Source: Luteolibacter yonseiensis
GTDB taxonomy: Bacteria > Verrucomicrobiota > Verrucomicrobiia > Verrucomicrobiales > Akkermansiaceae
Direction: 5' to 3'
Assembly (NCBI RefSeq): GCF_016595465.1
Contig: NZ_JAENIK010000013.1
Coordinates: 1-64,000 of the forward strand
DNA length: 64,000 nt
Every line of letters begins with the position of its first letter. The stretch's first letter is position 1. The position numbers and the translations under genes are program-made. The notes beneath the pieces were generated by a model, which made no database searches, had not been told where the DNA came from, and worked only from the letters and a program-made list of their open reading frames with translations. Below, in pieces: positions 1 to 8,968 of the stretch.

Positions 1-3000
1 TAGCCGCCCACCGTCGCGCCGAGCGAGTTGCCCGACAGCGTGAACGAAACCCCGTCCGCCTGCGAAAGCTGGTCGTTGCCCTCGCTCTCCACCTGCGTCC
101 CCACCGGGGCCAGGCTCGCCCGGAAACGATACTCGCCACGATAACCGTAGTAGGGGCTCACCCGCACGTAGTAGGTCCCGTCGCGCGGGATCACCACCGG
201 CGGACTCTCGCCGCGCCAGCCCGCATTGGTGTTGGCGAAACTGGTGAGACCCGCGCCGGTCTCGTCCAGCACCTCCCAGCCCAGCCCGGCCGCCTCCGTC
301 GCCGTCGAGTGGTCCACCGCCACCGTCAGCACCTGGCCCCGCGACGCCGTAAAACTCCAATAATCGCGGTCCGGGTCGTCCGACAAAAATCCCCGCCCGA
401 AGCCGTGGCGGATCCCCGTCGCCGTGTCGTCCGCCGCCAGCGGCGCCCGCGCGTTGCCGTCGAGCACCCGCAGCACATGCTCGTCATTGTCCGCCACGAC
501 GAGCTCGGCCCGTCCGTCCCCGTCCAGGTCCGCCGCCGCCACCCCGTAGGTGTTGTACCAGTTGCGCCGCACGTAGCTGAAACCGAACGTCCCGTCCGCG
601 CGGTTCGACGCCACCGTCAGGTGGTCGTAGCCGCCCAGCAGCAGGTCCGGCCACGAATCCCCGTTGACATCCGCCACCTTCACGAACTCGTTGTAGTAGC
701 CGTAGTTCAACAGGAAATCCACCCGCGTCCCGAACGTCCCGTCGCCGTTGCCCGGGAAGATCCAGTAGCTGTAGGCCGGGTTGTCGTTGGCCACCGCCAC
801 CAGGTCCGGATTGCCGTCACGGTTGAAATCCGCCACCTTCAGGTCCGACACGTTCGGACCGTCCGGCATGTCGAGGAACGACGGCGCGCCGAACGTCCCG
901 TCCCCCACCCCGAGGAACACCGCCAGCCGGTCGCCGTTGTCCATGTCGCCCACCGCGAGGTCCGCCTTGCCATCCTTGTTGAAATCCCCCGACGTGATCC
1001 CCCACGGCCGGATCTTCGGAGCCAGCGACAACCCGAGCCTGCTCTCGGTGAACGAACCCGCCTTGTCGTTGAGAAGCACCGAGACCGAATAGCCCGTCGT
1101 CCCGTCCGTCCCGTTGTTGGAGACCACCAGGTCCGGATAACCGTCCGCGTTGAAATCCCCTGGGGCCAGCCGCCGCGGATAGTCGCCCACCGCCACATCC
1201 GCCTGCCGCACGAACACCGGGTTCCCCGGCGTCGAGTCGTTGCGGAAGAGGCCCACCTCGTCGGTCCCCGCCAGCGTCACCGCGAGATCCATGTCGCCGT
1301 CCTTGTCCCAGTCGACCAGCTGCACGTCGTACGGCTCGTCGGCGATCCCGTCGAAAACCACCGGCGTGCCGAACCCGCGCGTCCCGTTGCCCGGATAGAT
1401 CCGCAGCCCGTCGACCGATCCCAGGTGGGTCACCGCCGCGTCGGTTCTGCCGTCGCCGTCCAGGTCCGCCGTCTCGATGTCGAACGGCCAGCCCGCCGTC
1501 GCCACCGTCCGCCCCGCGTCGAGGAACGAGCCGTCCCCCTGCACCAGCACCCCGGTCGAGACCGTGTCCGCCGTCGCCAGAGATCCGTTGTCCCCATCTT
1601 CATTGGCATAACCCCCGATTCCCAGCACCGTGAAATTTTTCACATAAGCCGAGGCAAGCACGTTACCAGCGCGATCGGACACCGTGGCGGGAACCGTCAA
1701 CCTGTAGGCACCGGGAAGAAGGAGCCGATTGTCGTTTATCAGGAAAATCGAACGGCGATCTCCAGTGAAACTCGAAAACGTCAAAGGATAGGAGATATCG
1801 TCGCCATTCCCCAAATTCCCATCCGGTCCGGCAGCGGCCAATGTCACTCCCGAAGCCAGCGACGCCTCGTCCATTTCCTCGTCGAACGAGATGCTGAGAC
1901 TGGAATAAATCGCATCCAACGCGAAAGGCACCGCGGGCACATATCTCTCGATCCTGTAGCTGGCGGCGCCGCTTCCGGAAGATGCCGAGGAAACCCCGTT
2001 GCGCGAACTCGCGTAATAGAACGACAAACCGGGCTGGATCGTGACGCGAACCGCTCCAATCTCGGAAGGCAACAAGATCCCGGCGTGGACCGCCGCTTTT
2101 CCTAACGAGGAATCCACGGAGTACGTGTCCGTACCCGCGATCGAGCCGCCCGTTTCTCCCTGGAGTGTGTAGAGATAGGACTGCCCTTGGTTCCCCGCGA
2201 GGGCGGACATGTTGGACGGAGCGAAGGAAGTGCCTTCGATGAGATGACCCCGGTTGGGAATCAAATCCACGGCGGTCACCGAGGGTGCCGAGGTATCCGA
2301 AACCGAAGCGTTGAGGAAATAGCTCGAGTTCTGCCCTTGGATCATGAAGTCCGGCAGATTCGCAGATGCCGTCCCCTCCCAGGCGGGTACTCCGGCGATT
2401 GCTCCGGTGATCCCGCTGGTGCTGCCATCCGCGGTGCTGGCGCCCGCTCCTTCCGAGAACCGGTAATAGGCGACCAATCCGGATTCCGTGCCCGCCAGGG
2501 AATTGTCCAGGTTGTCGAGGATCTCGGTTCCGGAGCGTGGAGAATTCCAGATGCGGATCTCATCCATGCTACCATACAGATTTCCGGCATAGCCCGTGCC
2601 GATGGTCGCGTCCAAGGAACTGGCGACCGCAGGGAAATGACTGGCTTCCGCTTGTGCCACCAATCTGCCATCAAGATACCACCGGAGTTGCTTGGGGGTG
2701 GAGGAAAAGTCGCGGACAAGCGCGAGATGCTGCCAGCGTCCGGCGCGCAACGGCGTGCCGGTGTTGAACGTCTGATAGGGGGCGGTATTGCCGCCACCGG
2801 TGCCATAGAAATAATTGACCGTCCCGTCGGTTTCGATCGTCATGGTACCTTCGCCCGCATACGCCTTGGCATAGGGATTCTGACGGGAGTTGAAATTGTC
2901 GGGCTTGATCCAGAACTCGATCGTCTGGCTCCCGGTGATCCTGAGAGCCTCGGGATTTCCCAACGAGACCGACTGCGAACCTTCGAAACGCAGGTTGCGC

Positions 3001-3743
3001 CCGTCCAGGTCCGGCACCCTGACCCTGACCCGGTAATTGCCGCCCGAGGCAACGGAGTGGACCAAGGAACCGCCCGTTGCGACAAGCAATGCGGACGTGT
3101 CCGAATCCTTGAACAACGCCAGCTCCACCGCTGAAGCGGATAACGAGGAACCCGCGGGAGGCTGCAACGAAAGATTGACCGTCTGCCCCGCGATCAGGGT
3201 TCCCAGATCAATCCAGTCCGCATCCCGATCGAGGACACCGGCGACCGTCCCACGGAAACCTCCACCCTGAGGGGAAAAACGGAACCTATCCGCCAGCGTG
3301 CGGATGTCGTTGATTTCCGATTCCAGTTCGACTCCACGGCCCAGCAGGGCGCTCAAGGAAAAAGCGGATGCCTTCGAGTCGGAGTAGATGGCAACCTGAT
3401 AGACACCGGGAGTCGGGAGAGCCACATTCTCCAACGATGCGAAACCATCGTACGAACCGCCCCCCTGGGACACGGTGGAACCGGAAGGCGAAACAAGGCG
3501 TATGACCGGATTCGCGTTGATACCGGAGTCCGTGCGGACCAGGAACGTCACGCGGTCGTTTGCCTCCGCATTGAACGTCCAGATCTTCGCTCCTCCGAAC
3601 CCGGTGGTGGTATAAGAAGACGTCAGTCGGGCCGTGAGCAAGCCGCTGGCCGGAGGGGATTCCTGCAAATCGAGCATCGGTTGGGCCGAGGCCAAACCGA
3701 TAGCCATGAGGAACATACAGGCAACGTTTCTTACCGTCGTCAT
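1..3743 (-). CDS. Giant secreted LamG / FG-GAP (VCBS) repeat protein, C-terminus beyond window
   Basis: The minus frame is open from an ATG at 3743 to the window edge, about 1247 codons. A signal peptide (MTTVRNVACMFLMAIGLASA) is followed by a pre-peptidase-C-like beta domain (about residues 44-131), a LamG/concanavalin-like domain (about 250-420), a bacterial Ig-like segment (about 610-710), at least seven FG-GAP/VCBS calcium-loop repeats (about 750-1090; ADLDGDGRTDAAV, GDFNKDGKADLAV, ADLDGDGRAELVV) and a second PPC-like domain near the edge. These modules belong to large exported carbohydrate- or surface-binding proteins; no catalytic domain is visible in the part present. It lies downstream of the S8 protease gene on the same strand, 186 bp apart. 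The extracellular location is inferred from the signal peptide and the domains. The ligand is unknown, and sorting signals, if any, lie outside the window. Confidence 0.85.
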   Translation of the reverse strand, partial: MTTVRNVACMFLMAIGLASAQPMLDLQESPPASGLLTARLTSSYTTTGFGGAKIWTFNAEANDRVTFLVRTDSGINANPVIRLVSPSGSTVSQGGGSYDGFASLENVALPTPGVYQVAIYSDSKASAFSLSALLGRGVELESEINDIRTLADRFRFSPQGGGFRGTVAGVLDRDADWIDLGTLIAGQTVNLSLQPPAGSSLSASAVELALFKDSDTSALLVATGGSLVHSVASGGNYRVRVRVPDLDGRNLRFEGSQSVSLGNPEALRITGSQTIEFWIKPDNFNSRQNPYAKAYAGEGTMTIETDGTVNYFYGTGGGNTAPYQTFNTGTPLRAGRWQHLALVRDFSSTPKQLRWYLDGRLVAQAEASHFPAVASSLDATIGTGYAGNLYGSMDEIRIWNSPRSGTEILDNLDNSLAGTESGLVAYYRFSEGAGASTADGSTSGITGAIAGVPAWEGTASANLPDFMIQGQNSSYFLNASVSDTSAPSVTAVDLIPNRGHLIEGTSFAPSNMSALAGNQGQSYLYTLQGETGGSIAGTDTYSVDSSLGKAAVHAGILLPSEIGAVRVTIQPGLSFYYASSRNGVSSASSGSGAASYRIERYVPAVPFALDAIYSSLSISFDEEMDEASLASGVTLAAAGPDGNLGNGDDISYPLTFSSFTGDRRSIFLINDNRLLLPGAYRLTVPATVSDRAGNVLASAYVKNFTVLGIGGYANEDGDNGSLATADTVSTGVLVQGDGSFLDAGRTVATAGWPFDIETADLDGDGRTDAAVTHLGSVDGLRIYPGNGTRGFGTPVVFDGIADEPYDVQLVDWDKDGDMDLAVTLAGTDEVGLFRNDSTPGNPVFVRQADVAVGDYPRRLAPGDFNADGYPDLVVSNNGTDGTTGYSVSVLLNDKAGSFTESRLGLSLAPKIRPWGITSGDFNKDGKADLAVGDMDNGDRLAVFLGVGDGTFGAPSFLDMPDGPNVSDLKVADFNRDGNPDLVAVANDNPAYSYWIFPGNGDGTFGTRVDFLLNYGYYNEFVKVADVNGDSWPDLLLGGYDHLTVASNRADGTFGFSYVRRNWYNTYGVAAADLDGDGRAELVVADNDEHVLRVLDGNARAPLAADDTATGIRHGFGRGFLSDDPDRDYWSFTASRGQVLTVAVDHSTATEAAGLGWEVLDETGAGLTSFANTNAGWRGESPPVVIPRDGTYYVRVSPYYGYRGEYRFRASLAPVGTQVESEGNDQLSQADGVSFTLSGNSLGATVGG

Positions 3744-3929
3744 ACCTCCAATTCCTAACGGAGTTGGGTCCGGGGCGTCAACATTTCAGCATGAGATCCC
3801 GGTTTATAAGGGACTTTAGCGTCCGGGGAAATTTTGGAATTGTTAACTGTTGGAGTACTCCCCCTGAAATCGTGCATTTTGTTAGAAAGAGCCGCCGCGC
3901 CCGTTCGAACGCCGCCTCCCCCGGGAAAA

Positions 3930-4886
3930 TCAATCCACCTTCGCTGGCAGGAAGCCGGCGCTCCCCACCCTGCCAACGAGGCTGGGATGTTGCCTGACGT
4001 TTTGGAGAAGCCACTCCCTGAGCTTCCCGGGCTGGCGATATCCGGGGACCGAGGCCTGCCTGGCCAGACGACCGGCGACGCGGGCGGCGGCTTGGGACGA
4101 TCCGCTCAATCCCGCCATTTTTCCATCAGGTGTGGCGGAGGAGGCGGCAAGGCCGGGTGAGGCCAGCAGGACCGTGTTTCCGGAATAATTCGAGGTGGCG
4201 AGCAATTGTCCTTCATCACTGCACGCCGTAACAGTGATCATGTTCCGGTGACGCAGGACCGCTTGATATTGAACCTCGTTGTTCGATGGCGAATCGAGAT
4301 TCAATCCGGAGTTTCCAGCCGCACAGACACAGAGGACGCCCGAGTCCAGCAGCTTGCCAAGAGCTGAGGCGAACCGGTCGTATGCATCTCCGTCGGCTGG
4401 GGATTTCCGATAGTCGAAGGCGCAGAGAATCACAGGGATGTCCCACCCGGCACTTCGCAGGGCTGAAACCATCTCCAGCGCATGGGCCACCTGAGACAAC
4501 TCCTGATGCTTGTCGCCGGTCCGGAACATCACCAATCGAGCGACGGGAGCTTCAGCGGTTCCCAGTTCCGCCGCCAGCAGGCCCGCAACATGAGTGCCGT
4601 GTCCGGTCCGATCCTGAGGAGTCGCATCATTCTCCACAAAATCCCAACCGAACCAATACTTCCCGTCTCCCCGCTGCATGGGAGCGGGCAGTTTTTTTCC
4701 AACGGCGTCATTATCCAACCACTTTCCCTGAAATGCCGGATGATCCACCGCCACTCCGCTGTCGATCACCACAACGATTTCTGCGGACGGCTTGCGTCCC
4801 GGATCTTCCGCAAGCGCGAAATCGCTCAAACCCAGCGCAAAAGCCGCCGCGCTCGCTGCGATGATTCCATTTCCTGCCACAATCAT
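3930..4886 (-). CDS. Secreted subtilisin-like serine protease (S8)
   Basis: A 318-residue protein with an N-terminal signal peptide (cleavage near ALA-26) and all three subtilase catalytic motifs: Asp42 in VVVIDSGVAVDHP, His96 in TGHGTHVAG and Ser264 in GLSGSSQAAARVAG. The usual GTSMA serine motif is GSSQAA here, so the nucleophile is kept but its surroundings are unusual. The oxyanion-hole region CAAGNSG is present. There is almost no room for a propeptide, so it is a compact subtilase with little beyond the catalytic domain. GGTGGAG upstream of the ATG is a plausible ribosome binding site. It probably hydrolyses proteins outside the cytoplasm. The large LamG/FG-GAP gene lies just downstream and could be co-transcribed, but the 186-bp gap leaves this open. 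Confidence 0.88.
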   Translation of the reverse strand: MIVAGNGIIAASAAAFALGLSDFALAEDPGRKPSAEIVVVIDSGVAVDHPAFQGKWLDNDAVGKKLPAPMQRGDGKYWFGWDFVENDATPQDRTGHGTHVAGLLAAELGTAEAPVARLVMFRTGDKHQELSQVAHALEMVSALRSAGWDIPVILCAFDYRKSPADGDAYDRFASALGKLLDSGVLCVCAAGNSGLNLDSPSNNEVQYQAVLRHRNMITVTACSDEGQLLATSNYSGNTVLLASPGLAASSATPDGKMAGLSGSSQAAARVAGRLARQASVPGYRQPGKLREWLLQNVRQHPSLVGRVGSAGFLPAKVD

Positions 4887-5014
4887 CAGATCTCCACCTA
4901 GTGAATACCGGGCGACGGCCTCAACAAGGAAAAAGCATTATCCTGCCTGTTGTGAGAACCGCCCCGTCACGCGATTAGATCGACCTTGCGGGGATTCGCG
5001 GTCACCAGCGATTT

Positions 5015-5173
5015 TCATCTTCTTCTCACCCAAACAAATTCGTCGCCGTTTTCCAACGGCACCTTTCTGATGTCCCATATGTCGATGGGATAAGGAGAAC
5101 CGGATATGGCCACGGATGCGGCCTTCACGCCCTCACCGATCGCGCAGTCTTCGAATTTTTCACGGATTTTCAT
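5015..5173 (-). CDS. Small hypothetical ORF (52 aa)
   Basis: An ATG-to-TGA frame of 52 codons in an otherwise empty interval between the DUF4350 gene and the S8 protease gene, on their strand. The peptide begins MKIREKFEDCAIGEG and ends DEFVWVRRR. Its composition is balanced, with a hydrophobic-polar alternation like that of a real protein, unlike the Arg/Pro/Ser-rich peptides of shadow frames here. There is no convincing ribosome binding site, no signal peptide and no family I recognise. It may be a genuine small gene or the C-terminal remnant of a longer one. Confidence 0.35.
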   Translation of the reverse strand: MKIREKFEDCAIGEGVKAASVAISGSPYPIDIWDIRKVPLENGDEFVWVRRR

Positions 5174-5249
5174 GTTATAATAAACACCAGGTCGGGCGTC
5201 AGGTCAACGGAATGCGCTCCTTCCAACCGACGTTTCCAGGAATGGGGGA

Positions 5250-6185
5250 TCACCGGCCCGCCTCTCCCGCCCGGCTCAGCCAGTGGAGGAGATTGAGAAC
5301 CAGCCGGTGGTTCTGTTCCGCCTTGGGGGCGTTCATGCCCATCGGTTTTTTCTCCGGGCCTGAAAGCTGGGCGCTGAACATCGAGGCCTCGCCGAAGATC
5401 GCGACACGTCCCTTGCCGAGGGTGAGGACCGCGCCTTGTGACCAGCCCTCGATGCGGACGACGGGCGCGTCCGGCGTGATGCCGGGAGCCTTCCTCGTTT
5501 CCCGTGAGATGGAACCGGTGGAAAAGGTGAGGATGGGTGTGGCTCCTTCCGGCAGCCGGAATGCTGAGCCTCCGAAGGTCGCCACCTGCGTGACTTTCTC
5601 ATCCTCCGAGCGCCCTTTTGTGATGAAATTTTCCGCAAGCCCTTCTCCTGTTCTAAAAACATCCGGCCCGCGTTCCTGCTGCGGGCGGCCTGTTCTCGCG
5701 TAGCCGTTGCTGAACACCGCGCCGAAGGATTCCGCGAGCTCCCCCGCTCCGCCGGGAAAGGGCATGTGGTCCGCGATCAACAGCAGCGAGCCGCCTTTCT
5801 CCACCCAGTCATGCAGGGCGGCGATCTCTTCCTTCGTGAACGCGGAAGGTGTTGGTAACGACCAGTCCTTCGCATTCCTCTCGTTGACGGGGTTCGCGAT
5901 CACGAGGAGATCGACTTCCCTCAACGCGTCCGCTGAAAGCGATCGGGTGAAGCCTCCGACCTGGTAACCATCGCGGCGGAGAAGATTGGCGAAGGGCTGG
6001 TAGCGCCCTCCGGCGGTATGGAAATTGTGGTGCGCCTCATCGATCCCCACGCGGGGTCCCTGCCCGGAACCGTAGGCGGGATCTCCGATCCCGGGCTGGT
6101 AGCTGGTGTCGGACACCTGCTGCGCTCTCAAGGTGGAGATGGCGGAGATGAAGCCGGTAACGATGAGGAGGAATCCGCGGTTCAT
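5250..6185 (-). CDS. Secreted DUF4350-type protein (GATase-like fold)
   Basis: A 311-residue protein with a signal peptide (MNRGFLLIVTGFISAISTLRA) and the DUF4350 arrangement: an early VGIDEAHHNFHT segment, a central strand-loop DLLVIANPVN, a helix-strand KGGSLLLIADHMPFPG near the middle, and a final GRVAIFGEASMFSAQ followed by a helix with NHRLVLNLLHWL. DUF4350 proteins resemble glutamine-amidotransferase-like or GldG-type folds and usually sit in membrane or export gene sets. No enzymatic activity is established. Here it stands alone, without the ABC-transporter or GldG partners often seen. The start is set by the signal peptide. The function is unknown; it may bind a ligand in the periplasm. 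Confidence 0.7.
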   Translation of the reverse strand: MNRGFLLIVTGFISAISTLRAQQVSDTSYQPGIGDPAYGSGQGPRVGIDEAHHNFHTAGGRYQPFANLLRRDGYQVGGFTRSLSADALREVDLLVIANPVNERNAKDWSLPTPSAFTKEEIAALHDWVEKGGSLLLIADHMPFPGGAGELAESFGAVFSNGYARTGRPQQERGPDVFRTGEGLAENFITKGRSEDEKVTQVATFGGSAFRLPEGATPILTFSTGSISRETRKAPGITPDAPVVRIEGWSQGAVLTLGKGRVAIFGEASMFSAQLSGPEKKPMGMNAPKAEQNHRLVLNLLHWLSRAGEAGR

Positions 6186-6244
6186 GTGGCTGGGACGGAA
6201 TGGGCGGCACGGTAGGCCGGATTAATATTGGAAACGAAAGGCCC

Positions 6245-6282
6245 ACCAGAGACCGTCCCCATGCCGGGTGACGGTCTCTGGT
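6245..6282 (-). terminator. Rho-independent terminator of the PEP-CTERM gene
   Basis: A perfect 13-bp inverted repeat (ACCAGAGACCGTC at 6245-6257, GACGGTCTCTGGT at 6270-6282) with a 12-nt loop lies 13 bp past the stop of the PEP-CTERM gene. Read on the minus strand it is followed by a pyrimidine-rich tail (GGGCCTTTCGTTTCC). Confidence 0.75.
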
Positions 6283-6295
6283 GAAAGCGGGTTTG

Positions 6296-7516
6296 TCAGA
6301 GCGCCGAGGTTTGCCGGCGCCCCCTCCGCAGGAACAGGAAACCGGTGGCGATCAACGACAAACCGAAGGTGTGTGGTTCGGGGATGGAGGTGAGGTTGAG
6401 GAGGCCCGTATTCGCATCGAAGCTGACGCCATATCCTCGGGAGGCGAAGTAGCCATCCCACTGGCCGTCTCCATTGTCATCTTCCAGCGTGATGGCGCTG
6501 ACGGTGTTCGCGTCGGTCTGGATGGTGACGGTATCGAAATTTCCGCTGGAAGGAGTGAGACCGGTGAAGAGCTGATACACACCCTCGCCGGCATAGTCGC
6601 TGTTGAGGCGGAGGCGGAGTTCACCGCCGAGGTTGATGGTTCCGGCGGTCACGTTGATACTGTCGGTGCCGGCGGCGCGGATGTCCAGCACGGCGAGGCC
6701 CGTTGCTTGCAGGTTGAGCAGATTGGTGAAGGTCAGGGTGTTGGGACCCGCACCGAAACCACCCTCGGCTCCGGGAGATACCCGTCCACCGTCGGAAAGA
6801 TCGGCGGAACCAAAGGTGCCTCCGCCGGTGATCGATGCGCCCGCGACCACGGTCAGGCTGCTGTAGGTGTTGAAAACCCCTCCGCCCGCCACCTGCAGGA
6901 CGCTGTTGCTTCCGGTGACGGTGACCGCTCCGCTGTAGGTGTGCCCGCCCGCCAGATACTCCCCGAGCAGGACGGTGCCTTTGGTGATGGCCAGCGTCCC
7001 GGAACCTTGGATGCCTCCGTTGCCGGTGGGGGTCGCGAGGTCGCCGGGATTGCCGAAACGGACGCGTGAGTCTCCGTTGTTGGCGATGGTGACGTCGCCC
7101 TGGAAATTGACGCGGGCGTGGATGTTCGTATTTCCGGTCCTTCCGCTCTGGATCTGGACACCGGCGTCGGCCACTCCGCCGGATTGGATGGTGAGGATGT
7201 TGCCGTTGGTCTGGTTGACGTTGGTCACGCCATAGCCGGAGCCGATGGAAAGCTGGCCGATGGTGCCGGCCGCGTTGACGGTGGCCGCGCGGGCACCGGT
7301 ATTGAGGCTGATGACGTCCGCGCTGGTGGGGGTGAACGCCGAGTTGACGCCGCCTTCCGGTGTCGCGTAGTTCGCACGATTGAACAATCCTTCTCCGGTG
7401 CCGAGGCCTGCGGGGCGGGTGGCCAGCCAGTTGTAGGTGGCGGCGCGGGAGGAGGTCGACAGGGCGATGAGGGACAGCGCGAGGGCTGGGACGGTATGCT
7501 TGAAGTGTGGATACAT
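6296..7516 (-). CDS. PEP-CTERM autotransporter-like beta-helix protein
   Basis: 406 residues. The start is placed at the ATG at 7516 because MYPHFKHTVPALALSLIAL begins a clean signal peptide; the longer frame upstream is not signal-like. The body is Gly/Thr/Asn-rich with beta-strand periodicity and passenger-associated repeats (for example NGGIQGSGTLAITKGTVLL and YSGAVTVTGSNSVLQVAGG), as in autotransporter-type beta-helices. The C-terminus (about residues 376-406) is a typical PEP-CTERM tail: IPEPHTF, a hydrophobic stretch LSLIATGFLFL, then RRGRR. Such proteins are exported and processed by an exosortase, with roles in exopolysaccharide or surface layers. No exosortase gene lies in this window. 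A strong terminator follows. It is a single-gene unit preceded by a long leader region. Confidence 0.85.
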   Translation of the reverse strand: MYPHFKHTVPALALSLIALSTSSRAATYNWLATRPAGLGTGEGLFNRANYATPEGGVNSAFTPTSADVISLNTGARAATVNAAGTIGQLSIGSGYGVTNVNQTNGNILTIQSGGVADAGVQIQSGRTGNTNIHARVNFQGDVTIANNGDSRVRFGNPGDLATPTGNGGIQGSGTLAITKGTVLLGEYLAGGHTYSGAVTVTGSNSVLQVAGGGVFNTYSSLTVVAGASITGGGTFGSADLSDGGRVSPGAEGGFGAGPNTLTFTNLLNLQATGLAVLDIRAAGTDSINVTAGTINLGGELRLRLNSDYAGEGVYQLFTGLTPSSGNFDTVTIQTDANTVSAITLEDDNGDGQWDGYFASRGYGVSFDANTGLLNLTSIPEPHTFGLSLIATGFLFLRRGRRQTSAL

Positions 7517-8349
7517 GTGGGGATGTGGTGTGTTTGGAGGGACCCGAAAACCGCTTGGTGTCACGTTGTCGGAACACGGCGGAAAAATTCGGGAGGAGTG
7601 ATTCGAGGTATCAGCCGCCACTCGGTGCCATTTGGAAAAGCCGCGGGATACCGGAGATGGGAACCAGCCTGCCGGAAAATTCCCGACCTGATGTGGCGGT
7701 CGTTATTCTCCGAAGCCCGGCCCCGGCGTGCATGGCCCCATTCCGACAGGAAGGGACCGTTGGCTACGGGCGTGACGGAAGGAAAATGGAAGCGAAGACG
7801 ATAACAGATCTTTCATGATGAAAGCGGTGGCCGGATCATCCAGAGGTCTGGTCTTCTTCCGAAATTCGGGTAATTGGGGAACTGTCCCTGCGGGGGAATA
7901 GCAGGAGGCAGACTCCGAGTCAACCTTAAAACATATTTAATTGGGCAATTTTATAATGTTTCACCATTCAATTCATTATCAAATTGCTAAATATGGTAAT
8001 ATTTGTTTGACAAATCCGTAGAATCTGGTTTATCCAGACGTGCGCCCGAGAGGCGAACCAAACCCCATTTGATATGATGAAATCGAAATCAATGAGTGTT
8101 TACCGGCTGATCAAATCCTTCTTCGCCCTGCTCGCAGGGACGGAACACCGTCTTTGTCGCCAAGCGTGACCACCCCGCGCAGCACCTGGTGATCCGTACG
8201 TTCCGGCTCCCGCCACGGCATCCGCATCAGACACCTTGGTTTTTCGTTTCGGGGAAATATCTGCTGGTCGGAATCCCCGCCGGAGATTTCCACGGAAGGG
8301 CGGAAACCGGTCCCTCGCCACGGCTCAAAAATCTCAAATCCCACCATTC
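7517..8349. other. Intergenic region (833 bp) between divergent genes
   Basis: No convincing gene. Minus-strand frames here give Arg-rich, low-quality peptides. The stretch 7920-8030 is AT-rich and is the best place for promoters. It carries one copy of a 35-bp element shared with the leader of the sulfatase operon, listed separately. Nothing else recognised. Confidence 0.6.
7830..7864 (-). repeat. 35-bp leader element, copy 1
   Basis: Matches 34 of 35 bases at 14068-14102. Its core on the + strand is CCGGATCATCCAGAGGTCTG, and it contains the inverted repeat CCAGA-GG-TCTGG. It lies 314 bp upstream of the PEP-CTERM start, and a CATGATGA string precedes it as in copy 2, so it may be a relic of a duplicated gene leader. 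Confidence 0.7.
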
Positions 8350-8727
8350 ATGAAAGTCACCAATTTCACCGCCATCATCTGGGAAGCCATTTCACAGATC
8401 GACGCGAGAAGGCCCGCGCCATTCTCATTCCAGGAGATCCACGAAGCCGCTTCCCAAGGCAGGCTGCTGGATCTCCTCGGCAGGAACAGTTCGAGTGGTT
8501 TCACCCGATTCCTGCTCGTCGGCAAGGAGTCGGGAAACCCGCAGGTGGAGGAAGCTCTCGGCCGGGCCTCGAAGGTTTTGAATGGCCAGGAGCTGCGGCA
8601 GGCGCTCATCGGGGACAATCCCTGGTGCCTGTTGATCGCCATGGCGCTCCAGGCGATCCAAGCGGAGTTTCCCGAGCAGTCCGCACACCCCCAGCTCGCG
8701 GAGTTGGGTGGCCAGTGGCAGTCTTGA
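8350..8727 (+). CDS. Hypothetical protein (125 aa)
   Basis: An ATG frame of 125 residues beginning MKVTNFTAIIWEAISQIDAR. It is predicted mainly alpha-helical (IHEAASQGRLLDLLGR, LLIAMALQAIQAEFPEQ), soluble, with no signal peptide and no transmembrane segment. The start is taken at the internal ATG because the upstream extension is Arg-rich and unlike protein. No strong ribosome binding site is seen. I do not recognise a family. It is flanked by a long intergenic region on the left and points toward the tail of the sulfatase operon. Composition supports a real gene, but there is no functional clue. Confidence 0.5.
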   Translation: MKVTNFTAIIWEAISQIDARRPAPFSFQEIHEAASQGRLLDLLGRNSSSGFTRFLLVGKESGNPQVEEALGRASKVLNGQELRQALIGDNPWCLLIAMALQAIQAEFPEQSAHPQLAELGGQWQS

Positions 8728-8968
8728 GGGGATCATTTAACTACTGATTACACTGATTTACGGATTGAAGAAGGTGTCCAATTCTCTGGTTCCGTAACAG
8801 GGATCACGCCTCATCCGGCCGCCGGACAGGATGTCCAGGGCACGTAGCGTTCAGGATGAACGCGCTCCATTGGATAATGCGCTGCTCTGGATGGACGGTC
8901 TGCTTTCGATGGCAGGCGGCGGGGCGTCGTCATTCTGACGACTGCTCCGGGGGCATCCTGTCCCCCCA

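Noticed and set aside
309..2105. Long open frame on the + strand (about 600 codons)
   Set aside because: It is antisense to the FG-GAP repeats of the minus-strand gene. The peptide is Arg/Val/His-rich without domains, as expected from a GC-rich shadow frame.
8111..8347. 78-codon minus-strand frame
   Set aside because: Arg-rich, no ribosome binding site and no recognisable pattern. Left as intergenic.
8926..8942. 7-bp hairpin GTCGTCA-TTC-TGACGAC after the sulfatase operon
   Set aside because: Short stem with no U-rich tail in the direction of transcription. Too weak to call a terminator.
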